Part shown: piece by piece, positions 35,764 through 46,866 of the stretch
How the letters are laid out: each line of letters starts with the position of its first letter
Numbering within the stretch: the first letter of the stretch is position 1
Origin: Ralstonia sp. SET104
GTDB taxonomy: Bacteria; Pseudomonadota; Gammaproteobacteria; Burkholderiales; Burkholderiaceae
DNA: 64,000 nt
Assembly (NCBI RefSeq): GCF_003851545.1
Contig: NZ_BHVX01000003.1
Coordinates: 62,001 to 126,000 of the forward strand
Direction: 5' to 3'
The notes under the pieces: model-generated
Told to the model about the DNA's origin: nothing
The model's database searches: none
The model's input: only the letters and a program-made list of their open reading frames with translations
Position numbers and translations under genes: made by a program

Positions 35764-38085
35764 TCAACGCACAGCCGACACATCCGCCACGGCCAGCGCC
35801 GTCATGTTGACGATACGGCGCGACGTGGCCGACGGGTTCAAGATGTGCACCGGCTTGGCAGCGCCCAGCAGGATCGGGCCCACCGTCACGCCCTGCCCGC
35901 CCGTGATCTTGAGCAGGTTGAACGCAATGTTGGCAGCGTCCAGCGATGGCATTACCAGCAGGTTCGCGCTGCCCGAGAATGCACTCTTGGGCAGGAAGTG
36001 ATGGCGGATGTCTTCCGACAGTGCCGCGTCACCCTGGATCTCGCCTTCCACCTGCAGCTCAGGCGCTTCGGTCTTCAGCAAGTCGTACGCCGCGCGCATG
36101 CGGCGGGCCGACGCGCTCTTCGACGAGCCATACATCGAGTGCGACAGCATCGCCACCTTCGGTTCCTGGCCAAAGCGGCGCACTTCTTCCGCAGCCAGCT
36201 TGGTGATGTCGGCCAGCTCTTCGGCGCTCGGCGTCTCATTGACGAACGTATCCGTGATGAACAGCGTGTGCCTCTCGAGCATCAAGCCGTTCATCGCCGC
36301 AAACACCTTGGCGTTCGGCGCCAGACCGATCACGTCGCGCACGTGTTCCAGATGGGCATCGAAGCGGCCGACCGTGCCGCATAGCATTGCATCGGCATCG
36401 CCCAGGCGCACCAGCAGCGCACCGATCAGCGTGTTCGAGCGGCGCAGCGCCGACTTGGCCATGTCCGGCGTCACCCCGTTGCGGCCCATCAGTTCGTGAT
36501 AGGCGGTGTGGTACTGGTGGTAGCGCGCGTCGTCTTCCGGGTTCACCAGTTCGAAATGCACACCGGCCTTCAGGCGCAGGCCGGCCTTCTGGATACGCAT
36601 TTCGATCACGTGCGGGCGGCCGATCAGGATCGGCTTGGCCAGACCTTCGTCCACCACCGTCTGCACGGCGCGCAGCACGCGCTCTTCCTCGCCTTCGGTG
36701 TAGACGACACGCTTCGGATTGGCCTTGGCAGCCGAGAACACCGGACGCATGGTCAGGCCCGTGTGATACACGAAGTCGCTCAGTTGGGCGCGATAGGCAT
36801 CCAGATCCTTGATCGGGCGCGTAGCTACGCCGGACTCTTCAGCAGCCTTGGCAACAGCCGGCGCAATCTTCTCGATCAGGCGTGAATCGAACGGCTTCGG
36901 GATGATGTAGTCGGGGCCGAAGGTCAGGTCCTGGCCAGCGTAAGCCTGGGCCACGGCGTCGTTCGTTTCGGCTTCAGCCAGTTCAGCAATGGCTTTCACG
37001 CAGGCCAGCTTCATCGCTTCCGTGATCTTGGTGGCGCCGCAATCGAGCGCGCCACGGAAAATGTACGGGAAGCACAGCACGTTGTTGACCTGGTTCGGAT
37101 AGTCCGAACGGCCCGTTGCGATGATGCAGTCCGGGCGCGCAGCCTTGGCCACTTCCGGGCGGATCTCCGGCTCGGGGTTGGCCAGCGCCAGAATGATCGG
37201 TTTCGGGGCCATGGTCTTGACCATGTCGGCGGTCAGCACGCCTGCGGCCGAGCAGCCGAGGAACACGTCGGCATCGCGCACGATATCGGCCAGCGTACGG
37301 GCCGAGGTGTCCTGCGCATAGCGTGCCTTGTTCGGCTCCATCTTGGCGTCGCGGCCGACGTAGATCACGCCCTTCGAGTCGACCACATAGACGTTCTCGC
37401 GCTTCACGCCCAGGCCCACCATCACGTCCAGGCAGGCAATGGCCGCGGCACCCGCGCCCGACACCGCCACCTTCACGGCGCCGATATCCTTGCCAACGAC
37501 CTTCAGGCCGTTGAGCAGCGCCGACGACGAGATGATCGCCGTGCCGTGCTGGTCATCGTGGAAGACGGGGATGTTCAGCCGGTCACGCAGCTTTTGCTCG
37601 ATGTAAAAACACTCCGGCGCCTTGATGTCTTCCAGGTTGATACCGCCCAGCGTCGGCTCCAGCGAGGCGATGATGTCAACGAGCTTGTCCGGATCGCGCT
37701 CGGCCAGTTCGATGTCGAACACATCAATGCCCGCAAACTTCTTGAACAGGCAGCCCTTGCCTTCCATCACCGGCTTGCTGGCCAGCGGGCCGATATCGCC
37801 CAGGCCCAACACGGCGGTGCCGTTGGTGATCACGCCCACGAGGTTGCCGCGCGAAGTGTACTCAGCCGCCAGCGACGGGTCTTGCTCGATCGCGGTACAC
37901 GGATACGCCACGCCCGGCGAGTACGCCAGCGACAGGTCGCGCTGGTTCATCAGCGCCTTGGTCGGACGCACTTCGATCTTGCCGCGTGTCGGAGCACGGT
38001 GGTATTCAAACGCGGCGCGGCGCAGTTCGGCCTCGGCACCCTGGTCTTGGGAATCCGGCGAGGCATCGTGAAGCTTGTCGTTCAT
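35764..38085 (-). CDS. maeB: NADP-dependent malic enzyme with phosphotransacetylase-like domain
   Basis: The 773-residue protein joins an N-terminal malic enzyme (about 1-430) and a C-terminal phosphate acetyl/butyryltransferase domain (about 440-770). The malic part has [12 protein letters not shown], the Lys/Asp site in [12 protein letters not shown] and the NADP fold [14 protein letters not shown]. The C-terminal domain is regulatory in known MaeB enzymes. It decarboxylates malate to pyruvate, making NADPH. It is a single gene convergent with the porin gene. Confidence 0.95.
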   Translation of the reverse strand: MNDKLHDASPDSQDQGAEAELRRAAFEYHRAPTRGKIEVRPTKALMNQRDLSLAYSPGVAYPCTAIEQDPSLAAEYTSRGNLVGVITNGTAVLGLGDIGPLASKPVMEGKGCLFKKFAGIDVFDIELAERDPDKLVDIIASLEPTLGGINLEDIKAPECFYIEQKLRDRLNIPVFHDDQHGTAIISSSALLNGLKVVGKDIGAVKVAVSGAGAAAIACLDVMVGLGVKRENVYVVDSKGVIYVGRDAKMEPNKARYAQDTSARTLADIVRDADVFLGCSAAGVLTADMVKTMAPKPIILALANPEPEIRPEVAKAARPDCIIATGRSDYPNQVNNVLCFPYIFRGALDCGATKITEAMKLACVKAIAELAEAETNDAVAQAYAGQDLTFGPDYIIPKPFDSRLIEKIAPAVAKAAEESGVATRPIKDLDAYRAQLSDFVYHTGLTMRPVFSAAKANPKRVVYTEGEEERVLRAVQTVVDEGLAKPILIGRPHVIEMRIQKAGLRLKAGVHFELVNPEDDARYHQYHTAYHELMGRNGVTPDMAKSALRRSNTLIGALLVRLGDADAMLCGTVGRFDAHLEHVRDVIGLAPNAKVFAAMNGLMLERHTLFITDTFVNETPSAEELADITKLAAEEVRRFGQEPKVAMLSHSMYGSSKSASARRMRAAYDLLKTEAPELQVEGEIQGDAALSEDIRHHFLPKSAFSGSANLLVMPSLDAANIAFNLLKITGGQGVTVGPILLGAAKPVHILNPSATSRRIVNMTALAVADVSAVR

Positions 38086-38398
38086 GGCAATGAATCCTGA
38101 GGGGGAGTTCCGCAGATGAGGCGCACATGCGCTCAGGCAGAAACTCCCTGAGACGAAGTGGCAAAAAACAGTGGGAACAGAGAGAAACCGGGAGCGAGGC
38201 CGCAGGCCTCACGAGCGCCAGGATGCACCGTCAGGAGGGTAGCGACGGGGCGTAGACAGCACCGGCCAAGGGTGGCGGTCGGCGCGAGATGGGATGAAGT
38301 GACAACGCTCAAGCGGGGTACGGCTGGCGGCCTACAAATCAGGTCCGACATTCTAACGTAGACCGTCGGCCAAAACCCACCGGGGCGCACCAGGCGCA
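38086..38398. other. Intergenic region upstream of maeB (no gene seen)
   Basis: These 313 bp between maeB and the lipoprotein gene have no supportable gene. A perfect 6-bp hairpin GAGGCC-GCA-GGCCTC lies at 38196-38210. A TAGAAT element (complement of 38350-38355) could be a -10 for maeB, but no good -35 accompanies it. Confidence 0.5.
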
Positions 38399-39043
38399 CT
38401 ATTTAGGTGCCGGTTTCACCGATGGATCAAGCGGCAGCTCCACGAGGATCGGCTGGGCATTCGGCGCCGGGAAATTGGCGAACGCGCTGCGCACCAGATA
38501 TGGCATGACGGCCGCAAGCGAACCATCTCCGCCCTGGGTCTGCGCCGTCACCTGATAAACGCGCTTGCCGGTGGCTGCCTCGTCAATTTCCACGTGATAG
38601 GCATAGAACGGCACCTGCACGTTGGTATCGACATATTGCGGACCCCACGGGCCCCAGGGCCCCCACGGACTACGCCACGGGCCCCACGGCCCTGGCCCCC
38701 AATAAGGGTCGGGATACACGGGCTGGCGCACCTGCACGAGCCGCGTGGCGGTCGAATAATTCAGGCGAACGAGATAGCGGGCACTCGCGCGCGGCACGCT
38801 GGTAAAGCCGTGGGCGGCCAGTTGATCGGACGTCCACGCCTCATAGGTCTGGCGCTCCAGGTCATTCTGCTGCGCCGCGGTGTGCTCAAACGCATAGGTG
38901 CGCGGCGGGGTGTCGTTCCAGCCGGGCTGCCTGAATGCCGTTACTTGGCTGGTGACCGTGCTTGCGCAGCCCGCCAGCAGGCTGGCCGCCATCAACGCAC
39001 CGGCCATCGACCAGATGCCGGATGTTTTGATCCACTTCCACAT
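38399..39043 (-). CDS. DUF4136-type lipoprotein with Pro-Trp-Gly repeats
   Basis: The 214-residue protein has a lipoprotein signal ending in LLAGC (Cys26). A DUF4136-like domain (TYAFEHTAAQQNDLERQTYE, ARYLVRLNYSTATRLVQV) and a stretch at about 117-135 built of GPWGPW repeats follow, then a conserved beta-rich end. ATG 39043 follows GGGGGA at good spacing. Such proteins sit in the outer-membrane inner leaflet and have no assigned function. It is divergent from pepN. Confidence 0.82.
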   Translation of the reverse strand: MWKWIKTSGIWSMAGALMAASLLAGCASTVTSQVTAFRQPGWNDTPPRTYAFEHTAAQQNDLERQTYEAWTSDQLAAHGFTSVPRASARYLVRLNYSTATRLVQVRQPVYPDPYWGPGPWGPWRSPWGPWGPWGPQYVDTNVQVPFYAYHVEIDEAATGKRVYQVTAQTQGGDGSLAAVMPYLVRSAFANFPAPNAQPILVELPLDPSVKPAPK

Positions 39044-39196
39044 AAAAAATCCCCCTACTCTCAATCAGACAGTTGGCCGTGCACGCACAAAAGCGCCGCC
39101 CACGGCCTGTTACTCAGAGTCACGCCCCGCGCGGAAGATTCCCGCCAAGGGCCTGAGTACAATGGTCTTTTGCACGCCGCCACGAGGATGTTACCG

Positions 39197-41911
39197 ATGT
39201 TGCGCACCGATACCGCCGTCACGATTTACCGCAAGGACTACACCGCGCCCGCCTTCCGCATCGATGAAGTGGCCCTGGAGATCGATCTCGTGCCCGAGCG
39301 CACCCGCGTCGTCAGCCGAATGCGCATGACGCGCACGGACACAGGCACGCCGCTCGTACTGGTGGGCGAAGGGCTGGAGCTGGCAAGCGCAACCGTCGAC
39401 GGCCAGGCTGTGTCCGGCCTGCAGGCCAACGGCGACACGCTCACCATCGAAGCCGTGCCGGCCGATATCGGCACCCGTTTTACGCTGGAAATCACCACCT
39501 ACTGCAATCCGGCGGCCAACTCGTCGCTGATGGGGCTGTATGTTTCCAACGGCAACTTCTTCACACAGTGCGAAGCTGAGGGCTTCCGCAAGATCACCTA
39601 CTTCCTCGATCGCCCAGATGTGATGACGGTCTACACGGTCACGCTGCGCGCGTCGAAGGCCGATTACCCAGTGCTGCTCTCCAACGGCAATCTTGTTTCT
39701 GAGCGCAATCTGCCGGACGGCCGCCACGAAGCCGTGTGGCATGACCCGTTCAAGAAGCCGTCATATCTGTTCGCGCTGGTGGCGGGCAAGCTGGAATGCA
39801 TCGAAGAACGCATCCAAACCGTCTCAGGAAAAGAGAAGCTGCTGCAGGTATGGGTCGAATCGCAAGATCTTGACAAGACACGCCACGCGATGGATTCGCT
39901 CATCCATTCAATCCATTGGGACGAGCACCGCTTCGGGCTGGAACTGGATCTCGACCGCTTCATGATCGTCGCCGTGGGCGACTTCAACATGGGCGCAATG
40001 GAGAACAAGGGCCTGAACATCTTCAACACGAAGTACGTGCTAGCCAATGCGGAAACTGCCACCGATGTGGACTTCGCCAACATCGAATCGGTGGTCGGCC
40101 ACGAGTACTTTCACAACTGGACGGGTAACCGCGTCACCTGCCGCGACTGGTTCCAGCTGAGCCTGAAGGAAGGCCTGACGGTGTTCCGCGATCAGGAGTT
40201 TTCCGCCGATATGGCAGCACAAGCGGCCGCGCAAGCCGGCAACCAAGCCGCTGCCGCGAGCGCCCGCGCTGTCAAGCGCATCGAAGATGTTCGCCTGCTG
40301 CGTCAGGCGCAGTTTCCGGAAGATGCGGGCCCGATGGCCCACCCGGTACGCCCTGACAGCTTTGAGGAGATCAACAACTTCTACACCGTCACGGTGTACG
40401 AAAAAGGCGCGGAAGTCGTGCGCATGTATCAGACCCTGCTCGGCCGCGATGGCTTCCGCAAGGGCATGGACCTTTACTTCCAGCGCCACGACGGCCAAGC
40501 GGTCACCTGCGATGATTTCCGCGCCGCCATGGCCGATGCCAACGGCCGCGATCTCGCACAATTCGGCCGCTGGTACAGCCAGGCCGGCACCCCGGTCATT
40601 GCCGTGGAAGGCCACCACGACGCGGCCACCCGCACCTATACGCTCACGCTGCGCCAGCGCTGCGAGCCAGTCGGCATCGAGGTGAACAGCGGCATCCAAA
40701 AGCAGCCGTTCCACATTCCGTTTGCGGTGGGCTTGATCGACCGGGAAGGCCGCGACCTGCCGTTGCGCTTGCGTGGCGAAGTCGCGTCGCCCTCGCCCGT
40801 GACCACACGTGTACTCGATTTCACCGAGGCCAAACAGACCTTCGTCTTCGAAGACGTGGCCGAGGCGCCGTTGCCCTCGCTGCTGCGCAATTTTTCCGCG
40901 CCGGTCATCGTTGAATACGGCTACACGACCGAACAGCTCACGTTCCAGCTCGCGCACGATTCCGACCCGTTCAACCGCTGGGAAGCCGGCCAGCGCCTGG
41001 CTACGGAAACGCTGTTGCGCATGGTGACGGACATCCAGCATGGCCGTGCGCCCGGGGTCGATCCTGCGCTGGTGGAAGCCATGCGTGCAGTCGTGGCCGA
41101 CGCCTCGCTAGACCCTGCCTTCCGCGAGCAGATGCTGATCCTGCCCGCCGAAAGCTACCTCGCCGAGCGCATGGACGTTGCCGACCCGGCCGCCATTCAC
41201 ACCGCACGCCGCATGTTGCGCCGCACGCTGGCCGAAGCGATCAACGCCGAATTGCTGCTCACCTACCAAAGCAACCTGACGGAAGGCGAGTACACGCCCG
41301 ACGCCGTATCCGCCGGCAGGCGCGCACTCAAGAACATCGCGCTGGGCTATCTCGTAGAAACCGAAGCCCCCGAAGCGCTAGCCTTGGCCGAAAAGCAGTA
41401 TGCACAGGCCACCAACATGACCGACCGCATGGGCGCGCTGTCCGCGATGGTCAACAGTTACGCGCCGGGCCGCGAGGCCGCGCTGGCCGATTTCTACACG
41501 CGCTTTGCCAACGACGCGCTCGTCATCGACAAGTGGTTCTCGCTGCAGGCCGTGCAGCCAGGCGGCGCCGGCAAGCCGTCGCTGGAAACCGTGCGCGCGC
41601 TGATGGCGCATCCGGCCTTCACGCTGCGCAACCCGAACCGCGCCCGTTCGCTGATCTTCAGCTTCTGCTCGGGCAACCCCGCACAGTTCCATGCTGCCGA
41701 TGGCTCCGGCTATGCCTTCTGGGCCGAACAGGTGCTGGCACTCGACGCCATCAACCCTCAAGTCTCTGCACGCCTTGCACGCGCGCTGGACCGCTGGCGC
41801 AAGTACGTGCCCACGCTGCGCGACGCCATGCAGGACGCACTCAAGCGCGTGGCCGCACATCCGAGCCTCTCGCGCGATGTGCGTGAGATCGTCGGCAAGG
41901 CACTGGCGTGA
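39197..41911 (+). CDS. pepN: Aminopeptidase N (M1 family zinc metallopeptidase)
   Basis: The 904-residue enzyme has the substrate motif [12 protein letters not shown], the zinc site [17 protein letters not shown] with the downstream Glu ([16 protein letters not shown]), and the DUF3458 Ig-like and C-terminal helical domains of bacterial PepN. It trims N-terminal residues in the cytoplasm. ATG 39197 was preferred over ATG 39188 because GAGGA lies 8 nt before it. The frame stays open upstream with no support. The fbp gene follows 52 bp later. Confidence 0.96.
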   Translation: MLRTDTAVTIYRKDYTAPAFRIDEVALEIDLVPERTRVVSRMRMTRTDTGTPLVLVGEGLELASATVDGQAVSGLQANGDTLTIEAVPADIGTRFTLEITTYCNPAANSSLMGLYVSNGNFFTQCEAEGFRKITYFLDRPDVMTVYTVTLRASKADYPVLLSNGNLVSERNLPDGRHEAVWHDPFKKPSYLFALVAGKLECIEERIQTVSGKEKLLQVWVESQDLDKTRHAMDSLIHSIHWDEHRFGLELDLDRFMIVAVGDFNMGAMENKGLNIFNTKYVLANAETATDVDFANIESVVGHEYFHNWTGNRVTCRDWFQLSLKEGLTVFRDQEFSADMAAQAAAQAGNQAAAASARAVKRIEDVRLLRQAQFPEDAGPMAHPVRPDSFEEINNFYTVTVYEKGAEVVRMYQTLLGRDGFRKGMDLYFQRHDGQAVTCDDFRAAMADANGRDLAQFGRWYSQAGTPVIAVEGHHDAATRTYTLTLRQRCEPVGIEVNSGIQKQPFHIPFAVGLIDREGRDLPLRLRGEVASPSPVTTRVLDFTEAKQTFVFEDVAEAPLPSLLRNFSAPVIVEYGYTTEQLTFQLAHDSDPFNRWEAGQRLATETLLRMVTDIQHGRAPGVDPALVEAMRAVVADASLDPAFREQMLILPAESYLAERMDVADPAAIHTARRMLRRTLAEAINAELLLTYQSNLTEGEYTPDAVSAGRRALKNIALGYLVETEAPEALALAEKQYAQATNMTDRMGALSAMVNSYAPGREAALADFYTRFANDALVIDKWFSLQAVQPGGAGKPSLETVRALMAHPAFTLRNPNRARSLIFSFCSGNPAQFHAADGSGYAFWAEQVLALDAINPQVSARLARALDRWRKYVPTLRDAMQDALKRVAAHPSLSRDVREIVGKALA

Positions 41912-41963
41912 TGCAATCTGTCACCCAGTGTGTCGTAAAATCGCGCCCGTCTCAGGAGAACCC

Positions 41964-42971
41964 ATGAAGCGCATCAACCTCACCCGCTACCTGATCGAAG
42001 AGCAGCGCGAGCACAACACCATCCCGGCCGAGCTGCGTCTGTTGCTCGAAGTCGTGGCGCGCGCCTGCAAGGCGATCTCGCACAGCGTCAACAAGGGCGC
42101 CCTTGCCGGCGTGCTCGGCTCAGCCGGCACCGGCAACGTGCAAGGCGAAACCCAGCAGAAGCTGGACGTGATCGCCAACGAAGTCCTGCTCGAGGCCAAC
42201 GAATACGGTGGCAACCTGGCCGCCATGGCCTCGGAAGAGATGGAATCGTTTTACGAGATTCCCCATCGCTACCCGAAAGGCGAGTACCTGCTGCTGTTCG
42301 ATCCGCTCGATGGCTCGTCCAACATTGACGTGAACGTGTCGATCGGCACGATCTTCTCGGTGCTGCACATGCCCAAGGCCGGCGAGGCCGTGACCGAAGC
42401 CGATTTCATGCAGCCGGGCGCCAAGCAGGTCGCGGCCGGCTACGCCGTATACGGCCCGCAGACCACGCTGGTGCTGACCGTCGGCAATGGCGTGCACATG
42501 TTCACGCTTGATCGCGAAGTCGGCAGCTTCATCCTGACCAGCCGCGACGTGAAGATTCCGGCTGACACCAAGGAATTCGCCATCAACATGTCGAACATGC
42601 GCCACTGGGCCCCACCCGTGCGCCGCTACATCGACGAATGCCTTGCCGGCACCGAAGGCCCGCGCGGCAAGGATTTCAACATGCGATGGATCGCCTCGAT
42701 GGTGACCGACGTGCACCGCATCCTCACGCGCGGCGGTATCTTCATGTATCCGTGGGACAAGCGCGAACCGGGCAAGGCCGGCAAGCTGCGCCTGATGTAT
42801 GAAGCCAACCCGATGGCGTTCCTGGTGGAGCAGGCCGGCGGCGCGGCCACCAATGGCGAGCAACGCATCCTCGATATTCAGCCCGAAAAGCTGCACCAGC
42901 GTGTGGCCGTCATCCTGGGCTCGAAGAACGAGGTGGATCGCGTCACGCAGTACCACCATGAGGCCAAGTAA
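41964..42971 (+). CDS. fbp: Fructose-1,6-bisphosphatase class I
   Basis: The 335-residue enzyme begins [14 protein letters not shown] and carries the metal/substrate motif [21 protein letters not shown] near residues 110-130. [20 protein letters not shown] and [14 protein letters not shown] follow later. It hydrolyses fructose 1,6-bisphosphate in gluconeogenesis. CAGGAGA precedes ATG 41964 at good spacing; the longer frame overlaps pepN. tRNA-Thr follows 73 bp downstream. Confidence 0.97.
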   Translation: MKRINLTRYLIEEQREHNTIPAELRLLLEVVARACKAISHSVNKGALAGVLGSAGTGNVQGETQQKLDVIANEVLLEANEYGGNLAAMASEEMESFYEIPHRYPKGEYLLLFDPLDGSSNIDVNVSIGTIFSVLHMPKAGEAVTEADFMQPGAKQVAAGYAVYGPQTTLVLTVGNGVHMFTLDREVGSFILTSRDVKIPADTKEFAINMSNMRHWAPPVRRYIDECLAGTEGPRGKDFNMRWIASMVTDVHRILTRGGIFMYPWDKREPGKAGKLRLMYEANPMAFLVEQAGGAATNGEQRILDIQPEKLHQRVAVILGSKNEVDRVTQYHHEAK

Positions 42972-43044
42972 CGGCGCTTGACAGCGTTTTTCCAGCGATT
43001 GTTGCGGAGCGCCAAAAAGTTCTGTTAGAATCGCTGTTTCCGAC

Positions 43045-43120
43045 GCCGCTGTAGCTCAGTCGGTAGAGCAGCGCATTCGTAATGCGAAGGTCACCAGTTC
43101 GATTCCGGTCAGCGGCACCA
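43045..43120 (+). tRNA. tRNA-Thr (anticodon CGT)
   Basis: The 76-nt cloverleaf has acceptor arms GCCGCTG/CAGCGGC and D arm GCTC/GAGC. The anticodon loop TTCGTAA reads ACG, the T loop is GTTCGATTC, and CCA is encoded. The anticodon arm is the same as E. coli tRNA-Thr(CGU). A weak promoter (TTGCGG, 18 bp, TAGAAT at 43026-43031) lies just upstream. Confidence 0.97.
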
Positions 43121-43126
43121 GAACAA

Positions 43127-43156
43127 AAAAGCCCAGTCTTCATCGACTGGGCTTTT
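43127..43156. terminator. Bidirectional Rho-independent terminator after tRNA-Thr
   Basis: A 12-bp stem (AAAAGCCCAGTC/GACTGGGCTTTT) and 6-nt loop are followed by T5 on the plus strand and preceded by A6, so it can end tRNA-Thr and also the convergent LysM gene. Confidence 0.82.
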
Positions 43157-43195
43157 TGCTTTTTGCCCTCCCATCCTCAGGAAAGCCGTCCGCGA

Positions 43196-43678
43196 TCAGG
43201 CCACCGGAATCCGCAGCTTCTGTCCTGGATAGATTTTGTCCGGGTCAGACAGCATCGGCTTGTTGGCCTCGAAAATCGTCGGGTACTTGTTGGCATCGCC
43301 ATAAAACTTCTTAGCGATGGCCGACAGCGTATCGCCGCGCTCCACCGTGTGCCATTGCGATTCTTCCGATTCGGTGTTGACCGACATCTGGTCATCCACC
43401 GCCTTGATGCCTTCGACATTGCCACAGCACAGGATGATCTTCTCGCGCGTGGCTTGATCGGGGGCTACGCCAAACACCTTGGCAGCATCGCCTTCCACCT
43501 GCACCGACAGCGCCGTGGCACTCAGGCCCTGCTGGGCGATGTAGTCCTGGATAGCTTGGCCCTTGGCATCGTCGGCCGCCTTGGCCGCATCGGCATCAGC
43601 CGATGCATCGGCGGGAGCGGCAGCGCTGCCATGGAAGAGCTTCTCGCCAGCTTCTTTGATGAAGTCGAAAAAACCCAT
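43196..43678 (-). CDS. BON-LysM protein, Kbp-like
   Basis: The 160-residue protein starts MGFFDFIKEAGEKLFHG, has a BON domain at about 41-98 and a LysM domain at about 107-158 (HTVERGDTLSAIAKKFYG, PGQKLRIPV). No signal peptide is present. The order and length match E. coli Kbp (YgaU), a cytoplasmic K+-binding protein. A perfect AAGGAGG lies 6 nt upstream of ATG 43678. The usual BON motif position has two Cys (LCCGNVEG). Confidence 0.9.
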   Translation of the reverse strand: MGFFDFIKEAGEKLFHGSAAAPADASADADAAKAADDAKGQAIQDYIAQQGLSATALSVQVEGDAAKVFGVAPDQATREKIILCCGNVEGIKAVDDQMSVNTESEESQWHTVERGDTLSAIAKKFYGDANKYPTIFEANKPMLSDPDKIYPGQKLRIPVA

Positions 43679-43966
43679 AACAACCTCCTTGAGTACACAA
43701 CGCGGAATGGAACTGCATCGGGTGCGTGACAGCCGGGGCGCACCCGTCGCGGCAGTGTAGCCGGTCGGCTGGGGTGTCTCCATGACAGCGGCGGACGCAA
43801 ATGCAAACTTTGCGCACTCGTCTAGCGCACATGGGCGCTTGTGCCGGCCCGAAATGCCGCGCTGCAACAAAACGGCTGGCACAATGTCCTACTCCTATCA
43901 AAACCACTTGCGATCCCTTGGATAGAGCAGGCACCATCGTTCTCATCCGAGCCAACCGCCGCCACC

Positions 43967-45016
43967 ATGAACCGTACGTGGATGAAATCCATCTCCCGGT
44001 TGGTCGACGCGCTGACCTCGCCCGGCTTTGGCCACCGGTCGTGGCCGCCCAAGCCCGTCAGACCGCCCAAACCCGCCGCTCGCCGTGACGGCCCACGCCG
44101 GGTGCGCCCCACACCCACCCAGGGCACCTTCGCACGCGAACAGTTCATCTACGAACCCGAGTCGCCCGCCGTGGTAGCGCGCCGGCCGGAATACTGGCTG
44201 TACACACCGCCCACACGTGGCAGCAAGCCACCCGCGCTGATGGTGATGCTCCACGGTTGCAAGCAGTCGGCCGAAGTGCTCGCGCACGGCACACGCATGA
44301 ATGCGCTGGCCGACCGCGAGGGTTTTATCGTGCTGTATCCGGAGCAACCGCGTCGCGCGCATCCGCAATGCTGCTGGCATTGGTACGATCCCGAGCACGC
44401 CGGCGCGCGTGAGGCTGACAGCATTGCCCGACTGATTGAACAAACGTTGGCGCAAACCGGCGCTGACCCTTCCCGCGTCTATCTGGCGGGGCTCTCGGCC
44501 GGTGCGGGATTGGCCGGCCTGATGGCGCTGCGTCACCCGAACTTGTTTGCCGCGCTGGCACTGCACTCGGGCCCGGCCTTGGGAGTGGCGCGCTCGCCCG
44601 CGTCGGCATTGAACCTGATGCGCCGTGGGGCGCGCGTTGACGCCGTTGATGCGCTTTCAAGCCTGGTGAACGTGGCGGCCTACCCCGGCATGCCGACAAT
44701 GCTTCTACACGGCCTGCGCGATGATGCCGTCAACCCGGCCAACCAGGCACAACTGGCCGCGCAGTTCCGCGCGCTGAATCATCTGGGCGATGTGAGCAAC
44801 GTCTCGCGCGAAACCTCACGCGGTGAAGGCTTTGTGTTGCGCAACGACATGCGCGCCGGTGAATGCGTCGTCAGCCTGTGCCAGTTCACTGCAACTGGTC
44901 ACGCCTGGAGCGGCGGCGATCCCCGCTACGCCTTCCACGCACCCGGGCCCGATGCGACCTGGTTGTGGTGGCAGTTCGCACGCAAGCACGAGCGTACCGC
45001 CGCGCTGGCAGCGTAG
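43967..45016 (+). CDS. PHB depolymerase family esterase
   Basis: The 349-residue protein has a basic, proline-rich N-terminus (about 20-55) and then an alpha/beta hydrolase of the PhaZ/LpqC type. The oxyanion region is LHGCKQSAEVLA, the nucleophile AGLSAGAGL, the acid region HGLRDDAVNP, and the catalytic His TGHAWSGG. The WYDPEH segment is typical. I see no signal peptide, so it may act on intracellular polyhydroxybutyrate or short esters; substrate is unproven. The frame extends to 43841 but the ATG at 43967 gives the usual family start. Confidence 0.86.
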   Translation: MNRTWMKSISRLVDALTSPGFGHRSWPPKPVRPPKPAARRDGPRRVRPTPTQGTFAREQFIYEPESPAVVARRPEYWLYTPPTRGSKPPALMVMLHGCKQSAEVLAHGTRMNALADREGFIVLYPEQPRRAHPQCCWHWYDPEHAGAREADSIARLIEQTLAQTGADPSRVYLAGLSAGAGLAGLMALRHPNLFAALALHSGPALGVARSPASALNLMRRGARVDAVDALSSLVNVAAYPGMPTMLLHGLRDDAVNPANQAQLAAQFRALNHLGDVSNVSRETSRGEGFVLRNDMRAGECVVSLCQFTATGHAWSGGDPRYAFHAPGPDATWLWWQFARKHERTAALAA

Positions 45017-45023
45017 ACCTTCG

Positions 45024-45323
45024 TCAGAGATCGATGGATTGCTGGACGGCATTGCGCCCCAGCAATTCGTCAATGAGGCCATAGCCGCGCGCGAGCCCAG
45101 CATCTTCGGCCGCTTCACGCGTGGACAGCGGACGCTCGTCATGCGAATGGGCGACGAGCGTTTCAACGGCCGTCGGGTCTGCGCCAGACTCGCAGATGCG
45201 CACAACAAAATCCCACTGCGTGGCCCCCTGCCTCCCCCTGTCGGATCTGCGCTCGGCGCGGGGAATGGCCAGCACATAGACATCGAAGTCCTTGTACAGC
45301 TCGGTGCGCCAGTTCGATTCCAT
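45024..45323 (-). CDS. Conserved hypothetical protein
   Basis: The 99-residue soluble protein (ESNWRTELYKDFDVYVLA at its start, then ATQWDFVVRIC) has no recognised motif, signal or membrane segment. The pattern of a short beta-rich first half followed by a helical tail suggests a small alpha/beta fold. GGGAGG lies 11 nt before ATG 45323. It is convergent with the esterase gene, 7 bp apart. It is transcribed toward lower coordinates after the YXWGXW gene but is separated from it by a terminator. Confidence 0.65.
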   Translation of the reverse strand: MESNWRTELYKDFDVYVLAIPRAERRSDRGRQGATQWDFVVRICESGADPTAVETLVAHSHDERPLSTREAAEDAGLARGYGLIDELLGRNAVQQSIDL

Positions 45324-45393
45324 TGTCAGGTTGCCTCCCGGAAAGGGCCGTGGTCTCTCACTCAGCGGCCGCGACGTCACAAGACAAGTCCGC

Positions 45394-45422
45394 AAAAAAC
45401 AGGCCAGTACATGACTGGCCTG
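45394..45422 (-). terminator. Rho-independent terminator of the YXWGXW gene
   Basis: A perfect 9-bp stem (45400-45408 with 45414-45422) and 5-nt loop are followed on the minus strand by T6 (complement of 45394-45399). It lies 12 bp past the stop codon. Confidence 0.85.
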
Positions 45423-45433
45423 TCGTTGCATCA

Positions 45434-45859
45434 TCAGCACTCGCCCTTCTTGGCGTGACCCGGAGGGCAGTGGTAACGCTCGTCGCGACCTCTGCGATCG
45501 TGATCCTCGTCGCGGCCGCGCCAGCGGTCATCGTCACCTCGGTCCCAACCACCATCGTACATTTGCCAGCCGCGCGGGCCTTGCTCCCAGCGCGGCTCCC
45601 GCCAGTGGTAACCCGGCCGGCCATGCTCACGATAGCCGCGACGCCAGACATAGCGGCCATCGCGCCATTGCCAGTAACCTGGCACCCACACGTAGCCCGG
45701 CTGTATGACTGGCACGGGCTCATATTGCGGGGGCGGCGGCGCGTACGCCGGGCCAATCTGCACGCCGATCGACACCTGTGCCTGTGCAGGCAAGGCAATC
45801 GAACCTGCCACACCGGCAGCGGCCATGCTTACAGCGAGAATCCATGCGTTCTTTTTCAT
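45434..45859 (-). CDS. YXWGXW repeat-containing exported protein
   Basis: The 141-residue protein has a signal peptide (cleavage after LPAQA near residue 27) and a Tyr/Pro stretch (PPPPQYEPVPVIQPGY). Two YXWGXW-type units follow (WVPGYWQWRDGRYVWRRGYR and YHWREPRW), then a very acidic/basic Asp-Arg tail with two Cys near the end (YHCPPGHAKKGEC). The family is exported and of unknown function. The tail, rich in D and R, is low in complexity. It has its own terminator. Confidence 0.85.
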   Translation of the reverse strand: MKKNAWILAVSMAAAGVAGSIALPAQAQVSIGVQIGPAYAPPPPQYEPVPVIQPGYVWVPGYWQWRDGRYVWRRGYREHGRPGYHWREPRWEQGPRGWQMYDGGWDRGDDDRWRGRDEDHDRRGRDERYHCPPGHAKKGEC

Positions 45860-45930
45860 GTGGAATCTCCTTTCAATGCAATCGAGCTTGGGTGGATCGT
45901 AGCATTGGTATCGCGACTGTCTCTAGGGTG

Positions 45931-46866
45931 TTACGCAGCGTTACCTCCGTTACCGGAGATCGAGAATGTGTTCACGTTTGCGTGACGTCGCGGGCGATCT
46001 TCTCCCAGCCACGCGCAAAACGCCTGCACCACTTCGTCACCCAGATTGCGCGCGGGACTGTACCAGTGGTAGCTGCGCGCGGCCAGCGCGAGATCCGGGA
46101 ACGGCGCCACCAGACGTCCCTCTTCCAGGTCATCCGCGATAAGCGCCGACGGCCCCATCGCCACGCCCAGCCCATCGATGGCCGCCTGAATCGATAAATA
46201 GAAATGCTCGAACGTCAGCGTGTGCGCGGGCCGTAGATTGGGCACGCCTGCGAGCACCAGCCAGCTCGGCCACACCGAGGGCAGCGTATCCGAATGCAGC
46301 AGCGTGTGATGACGCAACTCCCGCGGCGCCGACAGCGGCAAACGCTCAAGCAACAGCGGGTTGCACACCGGAAAGCGGCTCTCATCCAGAAAGCGCCCTG
46401 ACTGAAAACCGGCATGAATCTCCGGCCCACCGCGGATGATCACATCGAAATGATCCGGCAGATCCTCGATCTCTTCGATGGACGTGGTCAGCCGCACCTC
46501 CACACGCGGAAACCGCATCTGAAACGTGGAGAGCCGGGGAATCAGCCAGCGCATCGTGAACGTCGGGATGCTGTTCACGCGCAGAATGCGCACCGCATCG
46601 CGGTCGCGCAGTGTCTGGCTGGTTGCGCTGATCCGATCAAGCGCCACGCCGATCTCAGACAAGTAGCGCTGGCCCGCGTCGGTCAATTCCACACGCCGAT
46701 TCAGCCGACGAAACAGCGGCACACCCAGCCACGTCTCCAGCGCCTGAATCTGTCGACTGATCGCTCCATGTGTGACGCTGAGCTCTTCGCCTGCACGCGT
46801 AAAGCTCAAATGGCGCGCCGCCGATTCAAAAGCGCGCACGGCATTGAGGGGTGGCAGCTTGCGCAT
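45931..46866 (-). CDS. LysR family regulator (GcvA-like)
   Basis: The 311-residue protein starts RKLPPLNAVRAFESAARHLS, the typical GcvA/AmpR start, with a wHTH at about 6-65 (LSVTHGAISRQIQALE) and a LysR substrate domain from about 90. It is divergent from the DMT transporter gene, with a 143-bp shared spacer, and probably regulates it (inference from layout). Confidence 0.9.
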   Translation of the reverse strand: MRKLPPLNAVRAFESAARHLSFTRAGEELSVTHGAISRQIQALETWLGVPLFRRLNRRVELTDAGQRYLSEIGVALDRISATSQTLRDRDAVRILRVNSIPTFTMRWLIPRLSTFQMRFPRVEVRLTTSIEEIEDLPDHFDVIIRGGPEIHAGFQSGRFLDESRFPVCNPLLLERLPLSAPRELRHHTLLHSDTLPSVWPSWLVLAGVPNLRPAHTLTFEHFYLSIQAAIDGLGVAMGPSALIADDLEEGRLVAPFPDLALAARSYHWYSPARNLGDEVVQAFCAWLGEDRPRRHANVNTFSISGNGGNAA

